Shown one piece after another: positions 21,983 to 29,900 of a DNA stretch of 30,681 nt (the stretch's first letter is position 1; the number at the start of each line of letters is the position of its first letter). A program made the translations under genes and the position numbers. A model generated the notes under the pieces. That model was not told the DNA's origin. It worked only from the letters and a program-made list of their open reading frames with translations, and did no database searches. Location: positions 1 through 30,681 of the forward strand of contig CAZGSP010000069.1 of NCBI GenBank assembly GCA_964528565.1, given 5' to 3'. This DNA is from UBA10133 sp964528565. Its GTDB lineage: Bacteria; Patescibacteriota; Microgenomatia; UBA1400; MFAQ01.

Positions 21983-23115
21983 AAAAACCCTTACTGGTAT
22001 TCGCCGCCATATTCTTCTTTTGTCTAAAAGGACCTCTGAACGCGGCTGAGTGCGACGGTACGGCCGCGTCGATTGATGCCTGTACCGAGAAATTAAAATC
22101 TTTATACCTGGAGGAGTCTACTCACAAACAGGCCATCGCCGTTTACAACACCAAAATAAATCTGATTCAAGGTCAGATAAACCAAACCATTTCCCAAATA
22201 GCCTCTTTGGAAAAAGATATCACGGTCTTAAGTGGCGTCCTGGATACGGTGAACGACTCTATGGCTCAGCTAACCGTCATCTACCAAGCCCGGGTTCAGG
22301 AGAGCTATCGGCGGTCAAGGATTACTCCTATCGACTTGATCTTCTCCAGCAACACATTTGGAGATTACTTCACCAAATTAAAGTACCTCAACGCCTTAAA
22401 AGCCAAAGACCAATTGATACTTTTCGAACTGGAAAAATCCCGGATTGATTACGACCTCAGAAAACAGGATAAGGTTACCAAACAACTGGAAGTCGAGAAA
22501 CTAAAAGCCAAGTTGGAGACTCAAAAAAAATCTCAAAACCAGTTACTTAAAGAAAAACAGGTCATGCTGGCAGACACTCAAAATAATGAAAAAAAATATC
22601 AACAGTTACTAGAGCAAGCCCTGGCCGAAAAGGCGGCCATTGAAAGAGCTCTGGTTTCGGGTGTTAAGGTCGGTCCGATAAAGAAAGGGGACCCGATTGC
22701 TCTCACCGGCAACTCCGGCTACCCAAGCTGTTCCACCGGGAAACACCTTCACTTCGAAATCAGAAAAGATGGCAAGTGGGTAGATCCAGGCCCGTATCTC
22801 TCATCCAAAACGGTCAAAGACGAACAGGACAATCGGGGAGATGTCAGTCTGGGTTCCGGCAGTTGGTCCTGGCCGCTAAACGACACCATCCGTCTCACCC
22901 AATTTTATGGACACACCCCTTATTCCTGGAGATACAAATACTCCGGTGGTATTCACACCGGTTACGATATGGTTTCCACCGGCAGTGACGTCATCTACGC
23001 CCCGGCCGACGGAACTCTCTTCAAATCATCGCAGGCCTGCGGTTCCAGCACCATCAACATCGTCTATATCGAACATCCGGACAACGTCGTCAGCTTCTAC
23101 CTTCACGTTCAGTAA
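21979..23115 (+). CDS. secreted coiled-coil M23 (LytM) peptidase, apparently circularly permuted
   Basis: A 378-residue protein with a signal peptide (MKKPLLVFAAIFFFCLKGPLNA), a long coiled coil (about 40-235) like those of EnvC and PcsB, and an M23 domain. In ordinary M23 domains HxxxD precedes HxH. Here the segment VKVGPIKKGDPIALTGNSGY with His256-Leu-His258 (KHLHFEIRKDG) comes first. A linker (about 276-297) follows, then the normal domain beginning (SWSWPLNDTIRLTQFYGH), His326 and Asp330 (HTGYD), and the protein ends at FYLHVQ with His376. All zinc and catalytic residues are present, so an active endopeptidase is plausible, unlike degenerate EnvC. The 4-nt overlap with ftsX marks it as the FtsEX partner. 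The start ATG also overlaps the ftsX stop. Confidence 0.88.
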   Translation: MKKPLLVFAAIFFFCLKGPLNAAECDGTAASIDACTEKLKSLYLEESTHKQAIAVYNTKINLIQGQINQTISQIASLEKDITVLSGVLDTVNDSMAQLTVIYQARVQESYRRSRITPIDLIFSSNTFGDYFTKLKYLNALKAKDQLILFELEKSRIDYDLRKQDKVTKQLEVEKLKAKLETQKKSQNQLLKEKQVMLADTQNNEKKYQQLLEQALAEKAAIERALVSGVKVGPIKKGDPIALTGNSGYPSCSTGKHLHFEIRKDGKWVDPGPYLSSKTVKDEQDNRGDVSLGSGSWSWPLNDTIRLTQFYGHTPYSWRYKYSGGIHTGYDMVSTGSDVIYAPADGTLFKSSQACGSSTINIVYIEHPDNVVSFYLHVQ

Positions 23116-23136
23116 GACCCACCGGTAATTACCCCC

Positions 23137-23165
23137 TTGACAAATAATAAAATGTGTTTTAAAGT
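23137..23165 (+). promoter_or_regulatory. promoter of the probable small RNA
   Basis: A perfect TTGACA (23137-23142) is followed, after exactly 17 nt, by TAAAGT (23160-23165). Transcription would start near 23172, at the foot of the first hairpin. No open reading frame follows. Confidence 0.7.
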
Positions 23166-23171
23166 ATATGA

Positions 23172-23253
23172 AGTCGAGAACGCAAGTTTTCGATCAGAGA
23201 TACTAGCAATAGTAAATCGGAAAAAGGCCTCGCAAGAGGTTCTTTTTCTTTTT
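23172..23253 (+). ncRNA. probable small RNA of three GCAA-tetraloop hairpins
   Basis: Downstream of the consensus promoter the roughly 80-nt transcript folds by eye into three consecutive hairpins. The first pairs TCGAGAAC (23174-23181) with GTTTTCGA (23186-23193). The second pairs TACTA (23201-23205) with TAGTA (23210-23214). The third pairs CCTC (23228-23231) with GAGG (23236-23239), extended by G-T pairs. Each loop is exactly GCAA, a GNRA tetraloop. A T-rich tail completes a terminator. I recognise no known RNA family. It could act as an antisense or protein-binding sRNA, or as the attenuated leader of the downstream gene, but that gene has its own -10 motif after the terminator. Confidence 0.65.
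23221..23253 (+). terminator. intrinsic terminator of the small RNA and ftsEX operon
   Basis: The third hairpin (CCTC-GCAA-GAGG plus two G-T pairs) is followed by a T-rich tract (23240-23253, TTCTTTTTCTTTTT), and an A-run before the stem can pair with part of it. It would end both the small RNA and read-through from the upstream operon. Confidence 0.75.
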
Positions 23254-23274
23254 AGACCCTCCCTTTGTTTCTGT

Positions 23275-23288
23275 TATATTGGTATTTA
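23275..23288 (+). promoter_or_regulatory. -10 motif of the lamin-tail gene
   Basis: TATATT (23275-23280) ends 8 nt before the GTG at 23289. This supports GTG over the in-frame TTG at 23265, which would place the -10 inside the coding sequence. Confidence 0.5.
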
Positions 23289-24470
23289 GTGAAACAAATC
23301 CTGCCCGTGTTGTTTCTTTTTTTGCTATATCTAGCCTTTCCCCAAACGATTTTTGCTCAAGTAGTCATCAACGAGTTTTCCGTTAACCCCCCGGATAAAT
23401 ATGACTGGCTTGAGTTGTACTCTCCCGAAGTTATTGATATCTCGGACTGGATTCTAGCGGACGAAGCCGGTGATTTTTTTACCATTCCGCCGGGAACCGC
23501 TCTCGGGTCGGGCATCTATTACGTCCTTTCCAAGTATCAAAGATTAAATAACGACAAAGACACGATCTATCTAAAAGATAATCTTGGGAACACGATCAAT
23601 ACTATCCGTTATGGTTATGAAGGCGAAGTTTGTCTCCCCGGGACGGACGGATCCATCGCCAGGATTCCGGACGGGGGAAACACCTACGATCGTTTATCGG
23701 CTCACACCAAAGGGGCGACGAACGGTGAAATAATTACCGAATATTGTCAAGCTCCCACGGCGTCCTCCACCCCAACTCCGACGGTCTCTCCCACAGTTAC
23801 CGAGTCACCGACCTCTACTCCGACACCTTCACCCACACCGGCCAAATCTATTTACCGGATCAATCCCGCGAAAGACGGAAACAATCAGCTACTTACCGGA
23901 GTAAAAATATATATTGACAATTTGTATACCCATCACGAAGACGGGGAAACTCTGGAGTTTTGCCCCGGCTGTTTTTGCGACAACGACAAACAGGTCCCTT
24001 GTGAGACGGGGGAGCACACGACCAAGCTAACCAAGGCCGGTTACTCGGACTGGTCACAGTCACACCATTTTTCTCCGGGTGAAGACTACGAGATCAGCCC
24101 CATACTTAGCCTCATCCCGACATCCGGTCCCATCACTTCCTCCACTCAAACTCCCACCCCGACCCCCACGCCGTCTCTTCAAAAAACCTCCGCTCCGACT
24201 TCCACCGTCACCAAAACCCACACCCCAACCCCAAGCGTGAAACTCACATCTGAAATCCGAAATCTGAGATCTGATATCTCTTCTCCCTCCTCCATCCTCG
24301 GTATTTCCACCTTTTCCGGTCTTATTATTACGGCTACACCTTCCTCGCTTCAGACAAATGATTTCCGGCCGGCTTCCGATAACTCGGTTCTAAAGTACAC
24401 CTTCATCTTTGGCGCCTTAGTAGCCTCGGCGTCCGGAAGTCTCCTGTATTTTAGACACCGGAAAGGCTAG
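23289..24470 (+). CDS. secreted lamin-tail-domain surface protein
   Basis: A 393-residue protein with a signal peptide (KQILPVLFLFLLYLAFPQTIFA, in part). The mature protein begins with a lamin-tail domain (VVINEFSVNPP, DWLELY, ISDWIL, YYVLSKYQRLNN, LKDNLGNTINTIRYG), a beta-sandwich common in CPR surface proteins. A Thr/Pro/Ser linker of about 30 residues follows, then a second domain of about 100 residues with clustered cysteines (EFCPGCFCDNDKQVPCETG). A further Pro/Thr/Ser linker leads to a C-terminal helix (YTFIFGALVASASGSLLYF) and basic tail (RHRKG), so it is anchored in the membrane with the rest outside. The start is GTG. The stop overlaps the -10 of the next gene. Confidence 0.85.
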   Translation: MKQILPVLFLFLLYLAFPQTIFAQVVINEFSVNPPDKYDWLELYSPEVIDISDWILADEAGDFFTIPPGTALGSGIYYVLSKYQRLNNDKDTIYLKDNLGNTINTIRYGYEGEVCLPGTDGSIARIPDGGNTYDRLSAHTKGATNGEIITEYCQAPTASSTPTPTVSPTVTESPTSTPTPSPTPAKSIYRINPAKDGNNQLLTGVKIYIDNLYTHHEDGETLEFCPGCFCDNDKQVPCETGEHTTKLTKAGYSDWSQSHHFSPGEDYEISPILSLIPTSGPITSSTQTPTPTPTPSLQKTSAPTSTVTKTHTPTPSVKLTSEIRNLRSDISSPSSILGISTFSGLIITATPSSLQTNDFRPASDNSVLKYTFIFGALVASASGSLLYFRHRKG

Positions 24471-24480
24471 AATATCTACT
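24468..24480 (+). promoter_or_regulatory. -10 motif of the VanZ-like gene
   Basis: TAGAAT (24468-24473) includes the TAG stop of the preceding gene and ends 7 nt before the ATG at 24481. Confidence 0.45.
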
Positions 24481-24870
24481 ATGAAGAAGATTATTCTTAG
24501 ATACGTTCCGGTTGTCTTGTGGATGACTCTGATTTTCCTCATCTCTTCAAAGGCTGATCTGCCGGTAAACGGCACGGTTTCCGAAGATTTTTTGTCGAAA
24601 AAATTAGCCCACATTTTTGAATACACCATTCTGATGTTTTTAATGTTTAGGGCGGTAGGCGAGAAAAGTCCGGCCAAAGCCTTTCTTTACTCACTGGTTT
24701 TTGCTTTTACGGACGAAATTCATCAATTATTTATCCCCACCCGTACCGGTAAACTTCGCGATGTCGGCATCGACTCTATCGGTTTGATCATAAGCGCAAT
24801 TTTTATTATCAAACTCAGGCTATGGAACAGCTATTTGTTAGTTCATCCTCAGAAGAGACCCAAGAAATAG
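24481..24870 (+). CDS. VanZ-like small membrane protein
   Basis: A 129-residue membrane protein with three or four helices. Family signatures are LIFLISSKADLP after the first helix, KKLAHIFEYTILMFLMFRAV, FAFTDEIHQLFIPTRTGKLRDVGIDSIG (in part), and a final helix. The DE-xHQ-xF-xPxR pattern is diagnostic of VanZ-like proteins, whose role is not settled; the founding member gives low-level teicoplanin resistance. No vancomycin-resistance genes are near, so resistance should not be inferred. Its last 49 nt overlap the tsaE start in another frame. Confidence 0.85.
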   Translation: MKKIILRYVPVVLWMTLIFLISSKADLPVNGTVSEDFLSKKLAHIFEYTILMFLMFRAVGEKSPAKAFLYSLVFAFTDEIHQLFIPTRTGKLRDVGIDSIGLIISAIFIIKLRLWNSYLLVHPQKRPKK

Positions 24871-25259
24871 CCGTCCGCCTAGCTTCCAATTTGGAGAAGG
24901 GGACTACGATATGTCTTTATGGTAGTTTGGCCGCGGGGAAAACCACTTTCACTCAGGGACTGGCGTCTTTTTTTGGCATTCCCCGTCTGGTCTCTCCGAC
25001 CTTTATCATCATGCGTCAGTATCCGGTGGCCTCCCATCCGGTCATCAAAACTTTTTTCCACTTGGATCTCTATCGCCTTGACTCGGTGGAAGATATCAAA
25101 GCTTTTGATGTCGAGGAGATCTGGTCCGATCCCGACAACCTTTTGGTCATCGAGTGGCCGGAGAAATTTACCGACATTCTCCCCGCCAAGAGAGTCGATA
25201 TCTTTTTCAAAGCCACCGCCGACAACGAGCGCGAAATAAAAATCATCGACAACTCATGA
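24822..25259 (+). CDS. tsaE: tRNA threonylcarbamoyladenosine biosynthesis ATPase TsaE
   Basis: A 145-residue P-loop protein that assists TsaB and TsaD in making t6A at position 37 of ANN-decoding tRNAs. The P-loop is GSLAAGKT (34-41), where GDLGAGKT is more usual. The family segments VSPTFIIMRQYP, FHLDLYRLDS and LLVIEWPEKF are present. The ATG at 24822 lies 49 nt inside the VanZ-like gene; it fits the family start (EETQEIAVRLASNLEKG) and no later Met does. The stop overlaps the tsaB start (ATGA), so the two are translated together. The stop codon is TGA. Confidence 0.93.
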   Translation: MEQLFVSSSSEETQEIAVRLASNLEKGTTICLYGSLAAGKTTFTQGLASFFGIPRLVSPTFIIMRQYPVASHPVIKTFFHLDLYRLDSVEDIKAFDVEEIWSDPDNLLVIEWPEKFTDILPAKRVDIFFKATADNEREIKIIDNS

Positions 25260-25573
25260 AACTCTACCTCGACTCCACCGACAATACCCGCGTCATTATC
25301 CGCCTGGACGGCAAAGAATTTGTTAACCGGGTGGACTCGCCCAGAAACCAGGACGTCTTTGGCTTTTTACTTTCCTGCCTCGAAAAAGAAGGCTTTAAAC
25401 AAGAAGATATTACCGAAGTCGAAGTCAACTGTGGCCCGGGCTCATTTACCGGCACCCGTATCGGTGTCACGATAGCGAACGCCCTCGGCTTTGCCCTCGG
25501 CGTTCCGGTCAACGGTCAAAAACACCCCGTCGAACCCGTCTATTCTTCTCCCCCGGGCATCACCCAAAAATAA
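25256..25573 (+). CDS. tsaB: minimal TsaB-like protein
   Basis: A 105-residue protein matching only the N-terminal half of TsaB. It has MKLYLDSTDNTRVIIRL, the helical segment with DVFGFLLSCLEKEG, and the diagnostic GPGSFTGTRIGVTIANALGFALGVPV. TsaB is usually about 220-230 residues, with a second ASKHA subdomain that is missing here; the reading frame ends in TAA 35 codons after the motif with no trace of the rest in the following bases. TsaB is the scaffold partner of TsaD in t6A synthesis. The gene overlaps tsaE by 4 nt. The retained half carries the known TsaD-contact helices, so it may still work, but a truncated gene cannot be excluded. Confidence 0.85.
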   Translation: MKLYLDSTDNTRVIIRLDGKEFVNRVDSPRNQDVFGFLLSCLEKEGFKQEDITEVEVNCGPGSFTGTRIGVTIANALGFALGVPVNGQKHPVEPVYSSPPGITQK

Positions 25574-25574
25574 T

Positions 25575-25610
25575 TTGACCACCGGTTTATTTCCTTGTAT
25601 TCTGAAAGTA
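25575..25610 (+). promoter_or_regulatory. promoter of the subtilisin gene
   Basis: TTGACC (25575-25580) and TATTCT (25598-25603) are separated by exactly 17 nt, and the -10 ends 7 nt before the ATG at 25611. The expected transcription start falls at or within a base or two of the ATG. This is the clearest case of a leaderless promoter in the window. Confidence 0.75.
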
Positions 25611-26879
25611 ATGACCAAAACAATTCTTTCCGTATTCGCGCTGGCGTTTGTGTTGTTCCTAACATCTTTCACCACCAAGAGCATCCATGCTCAAGGAATA
25701 CCCAAAAATGCCCATGTTCCCGATAGCTATATCGTCGTTTTTAAAGATAGTGTCACCAATCCGGTGGCACATGCCGGTGACATGGCCAGACAACACGGAC
25801 TATCTCTTGCTTACACTTACAGCCACGCCCTCAAAGGTTTTTCGGCAGTTATTCCCGCCGCCCGTCTCGAGAAAATCAAAAATGATCCTTCGGTGAAATT
25901 CGTCAGTCAGGATAAATATGTTAGCGTCGATGTCCGACCGTCCGCCAAGCCGACTCCCAAACCGGTTCCTCAACCGGATCAGCTGGTACCTTTCGGTGTT
26001 TTGCGTATCGGCCGAACTCTAACTAGTACCAATACCGGGGAAGGTATCGGTGTCGCCGTTATCGATACCGGTATCGATTTGGATCACCCTGATTTGGCGA
26101 ACAATATCAAGGGTGACACCACCTGTGTCACGCGCACCAGCACCGGAAACGATGACAACGGTCACGGAACTCACGTTGCCGGCACCATCGCCGCGGAAAA
26201 TAATGCCATTGGCGTTGTCGGGGTAGCACCGGGCGCCGATCTTTATGCCGTCAAAGTCCTGGATAAAAGAGGCAGTGGTACCTGGTCTTCGGTCATTTGT
26301 GGTATCAATTGGGTCACCGCCAATGTGGCCACCATCAAAGTCGCCAATATGAGTCTTGGTGGCACCGGCAGTAGTGATAATGATTGTGGCAACACCGACG
26401 GAGACGCCCTGCATCAAGCCATTTGTAACTCGGCCAAAGCCGGAGTTACCTATGTTGTTGCCGCCGGCAATGAGTATGACGATGCCACCAACCACGTCCC
26501 CGCCGCCTACAACGACGCCGTCATCACCGTTTCCGCTCTGGTGGATACCGACGGAATATCGGGTGGGCTGGGAAGTTCTACCACCTATGGCGCGGACGAT
26601 ACTTTTGCGTCTTTCAGCAACTACAGCCCGACCATTGTGGATCTTGGCGCTCCCGGGGTAAATATTCTTTCCACCTGGAAAGGGGATGGCTACAACACTA
26701 TTAGTGGTACCAGTATGGCCACTCCTCATGTTGCCGGTGCCGCCGCCCTATATATAAAGAGTAATTCTGGTTCATCCTGGACACAGGTAAGAGACGGTCT
26801 TGTAGGCATTGGTGAAACCTCGGGACACACTTCCACCTCTTCACACCCGGAAAGAGTTGTCTCTACCATCTCCCTCTAA
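25611..26879 (+). CDS. secreted subtilisin-family serine protease (S8)
   Basis: A 422-residue protein with a signal peptide ending near SIHA (about residue 27). An I9-type inhibitory prodomain follows (DSYIVVFKDSV to PSVKFVSQDKYV), then a short Pro-rich linker and the catalytic domain. The triad is Asp152 (AVIDTGID), His185 (NGHGTHVAGT) and Ser368 (SGTSMATPHVAG), with oxyanion Asn287 (AAGNE). The sequence is closest to the proteinase K type. Cysteines in TTCVT, SVICG, DNDCG and AICNS may form disulfides. The start at 25611 is fixed by the promoter. The enzyme would act outside the cell, for scavenging peptides or processing surface proteins such as the large one encoded next. Confidence 0.95.
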   Translation: MTKTILSVFALAFVLFLTSFTTKSIHAQGIPKNAHVPDSYIVVFKDSVTNPVAHAGDMARQHGLSLAYTYSHALKGFSAVIPAARLEKIKNDPSVKFVSQDKYVSVDVRPSAKPTPKPVPQPDQLVPFGVLRIGRTLTSTNTGEGIGVAVIDTGIDLDHPDLANNIKGDTTCVTRTSTGNDDNGHGTHVAGTIAAENNAIGVVGVAPGADLYAVKVLDKRGSGTWSSVICGINWVTANVATIKVANMSLGGTGSSDNDCGNTDGDALHQAICNSAKAGVTYVVAAGNEYDDATNHVPAAYNDAVITVSALVDTDGISGGLGSSTTYGADDTFASFSNYSPTIVDLGAPGVNILSTWKGDGYNTISGTSMATPHVAGAAALYIKSNSGSSWTQVRDGLVGIGETSGHTSTSSHPERVVSTISL

Positions 26880-26886
26880 CAGAGTA

Positions 26887-26927
26887 TTGACTTATAGAGT
26901 TTTTGGGATGACAATATACGCCAGAAT
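26887..26927 (+). promoter_or_regulatory. promoter of the large surface-protein gene
   Basis: TTGACT (26887-26892) is followed after 17 nt by GACAAT (26910-26915), overlapping TATACG (26915-26920), which ends 7 nt before the ATG at 26928. Either could serve as the -10. A short CTCTA/TAGAG pair with a following T-run (26901-26905) may weakly terminate upstream transcripts. Confidence 0.5.
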
Positions 26928-29900
26928 ATGAAAACATATAAAAAGGTGCTTAAAAAAGGGTTATCTTTTGTGCTTTCTTTTAATCTGCTGCTTCAAAGTT
27001 TCGTTCCATTCATAATCACTCCCGTCTACGCCACCGATTCAACTCCTTCCGCCGAAACCATCGTTGCTTCTCCCACTCCCGACGTCACCCCCGAAGCCAC
27101 CCCAACTCCCACAGAAGAGATCACCCCTACTCCCACCGAAGAAGTCACTCCCACCCCGACAGCCGAACTCACACCGGAAGTTACTCCAACTCCTACTGAA
27201 GAGATTATCCCTACACCAACCGAAGAAGTCACCCCGACCCCGACCTCGGAACCAACTCCAGTCATCACTCCGGAAGAAACCCCCACACCTACCATTGAAG
27301 TCACTCCTACTATAGAGATAACCCCCACCACCGAGCCCGAAGTAACTCCCGAACCCTCATCCAACACGGACTCACAAGCCCCTCCGGCTGATCAGCCAAG
27401 TAATTCCGCCCCTGAAACCACTACAACCACCGTTCCCGAATCAATAACTATCGCTTCCAATCTTGAACAAGCCTTAACTCCCGAACCGACACTCTCCACC
27501 GACAAATCCGACTATTTCCCCACCGAAATTGTCCACATTTCCGGCACCGGCTTCCTCGCCAATACCACTTACACCTTACACATCACCTCTTCCGATATGC
27601 CCTTTGTATCGTACAAAGTTGAGGTAACAACCGACGAAAATGGAAGTCTTTCTTATGCCTACCAGCTGGACGGCCACTACCGCCCCAACTACACCATCGA
27701 TGCTTTAGACGCCTCCGGCAAGATAGTTGCATCGGTTAAATTTACAGATCCCGTAAGTGTGACTTGGCCAACTACATGGAATAACTATTTGGTAAACGGA
27801 TTACCAATCTTCGATGATGAAAAGCATGGAAGTAATGATGATCCTTCTAATGGCGGTACAGGCGTATCTCCTTCGTCAATTGATATTGCCTCCGGATCAA
27901 TTTATGCGGGTACCGACCCGGGAAATCAACCCTCGGTGCAGTATCTGACAAGTGACGCAACATACTTATTTTACAGAATGAGACTAGCGGCTGAACCTTT
28001 GACATCAGGGGGGGCCTCTAGACACTGGGACATACTATTGGATACAGACCATGATGGATACAAAGAATATGTGATTGACCTGGATCACAATGCCAATACT
28101 TTTGGACTTTATTTCAACGATACAGACGTCAACACTTACGATCCAACAACTGATGCCACATCATTTTTGATCACCAGTGCGGAAACGTCCGGCTATGTAA
28201 GACAAGTCTTGGAAACATATGGTACTGCTTCTTCTGCAGATGACCAATATTATCTCGATTTTGCAATTCCAAAAAGTGAATTCGGCTCTGCAATAGATGA
28301 TGCTATTGCCGCCAATCTGTTCTACAGTACTTCGGCATCAAACACCGATCCTCTACAAAAAGACTGGATGGGATTCTCGGGCTTTATTTTCGGAATCACA
28401 AAATCCGTCTCAACTGATGGAACCGGTTTTGCCTCTTCTCAAACTGTCACCGCCGGTACAGACGTATATTTCAAGGTTACATTAACCAATACGGGAAATG
28501 CCAATTTAACAAACGTATCGATAGTTGATACTTTACCGGCAGGTTTTATATATGTAACAGGATCCAGTTCGGGAGTCACCACCGGTAATCCAACGATTTC
28601 TTCTCAAACACTTACTTGGGCGGGACCATTCACTGTTAATGCAGGAGGGTCGATTTCGTTAACATTCAGAGCCACAACTCCATCGGTGAGTTCACAAACA
28701 ACCTTTACCAATACAGCATCAGGATATGTAAGTTCGGATCTTTTGGGTTCGGCCACTGCTCAGGTGGTTGTGAATCCCGGTACGGGCACCCTTACGGTTC
28801 AAAAAACTACCTATCCTTCCGGAGATACCACCTCTTTTCCAATTAGCGCTACCTCAAGTACCGGTGGCACAATCACCGGTGGTGGAGCAGGATCGGTTAC
28901 CGATGCGAACGACCATATTTATACCGTTACCGCCGGAACATATTCGGTCACCGAATCCGCACCTCTAGGCTGGGTCGAGACAAGCAATACTTGTACCAAT
29001 GTAGTAGTTGCTGCTGCAGGAACCGCCTCATGTTTGATCACCAATACCAAAAACGCCTCGATAACGCTATCCAAATCTGTTACCAAAAACAATGGAGGAA
29101 CGGCTGGAGTTAATGATTTTGGACTGACTATCGGTGTGGTTGCGGTCAATTCGGGAGAAACCAAAACTCTTTCTCCAAACACTTCATACGCTATAAACGA
29201 GGTGGGACTTGCCGGTTACTCTTTTGTTTCCATTACCGGGGACGCAAAATGCCCGAGTATTTTAGGTGGATCGATTTCCTTGGAGCCTGGTGACAACGTT
29301 TCTTGTACCATCACCAACGACGACAATGTTCCCTCACTTACCTTAATAAAATCTGTCAACAACGATAACAACGGTAATGCTGCCGCCACCGATTGGACTC
29401 TCACCGCAACCGGACCTACTACCATTTCAGGCACAGGCGGAGTTGCTAGTGGATCCACCTTTAGTGCCGGTACATACACTTTATCCGAATCCGCCGGTCC
29501 ATCCGGATACACCCCCGGTTCCTGGAGCTGTGTCAAGAATACTTTAGCTCCGGTTACAGGCAGTTCCATCACCCTTGGGCTTGGTGACACCGCAACTTGT
29601 ACCGTCATAAATGATGACAATGCCCCTCAGCTTACAGTCGTCAAGAATGTAGTTAACGACAATGGCGGTTCGGCAAATGTCGGAGATTTTGGAATAAAAT
29701 TCAATGATATCGGTTTAACTTTTGGAGCAGGAGTTCCCGCCGGATCAACCACAGCTTACTCTTCCACCCCAACCGTTCTCGCCAATACCGTTTACACCCT
29801 TTCCGAATCTGATTTTAGCGGATATACCGAAGGTTCTTGGAGTTGTATTGATGATGGTACCGGCCTTCAGGTTTCACATCCTTTAACTCTTAACGAAGGT

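Noticed and set aside
24481..24870. Glycopeptide resistance determinant
   Set aside because: VanZ-like proteins are widespread without resistance, and no vanHAX-type genes are nearby.
25491..25610. An earlier in-frame ATG for the subtilisin at 25491
   Set aside because: It adds 40 residues before a good signal peptide, overlaps tsaB, and ignores a consensus promoter with the -10 just before 25611.
26019..26729. A 236-codon open frame on the minus strand opposite the subtilisin gene
   Set aside because: It is composed of Gly/Val/Thr/Asp low-complexity residues caused by the codon bias of the sense gene, has no promoter or family motif, and the sense strand has a clear catalytic triad.
27026..27367. 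Minus-strand frame of Gly/Val/Ser repeats, and a possible CRISPR-like array
   Set aside because: The repeats are degenerate Pro/Thr/Glu codons of the surface protein; there are no constant direct repeats with unique spacers.
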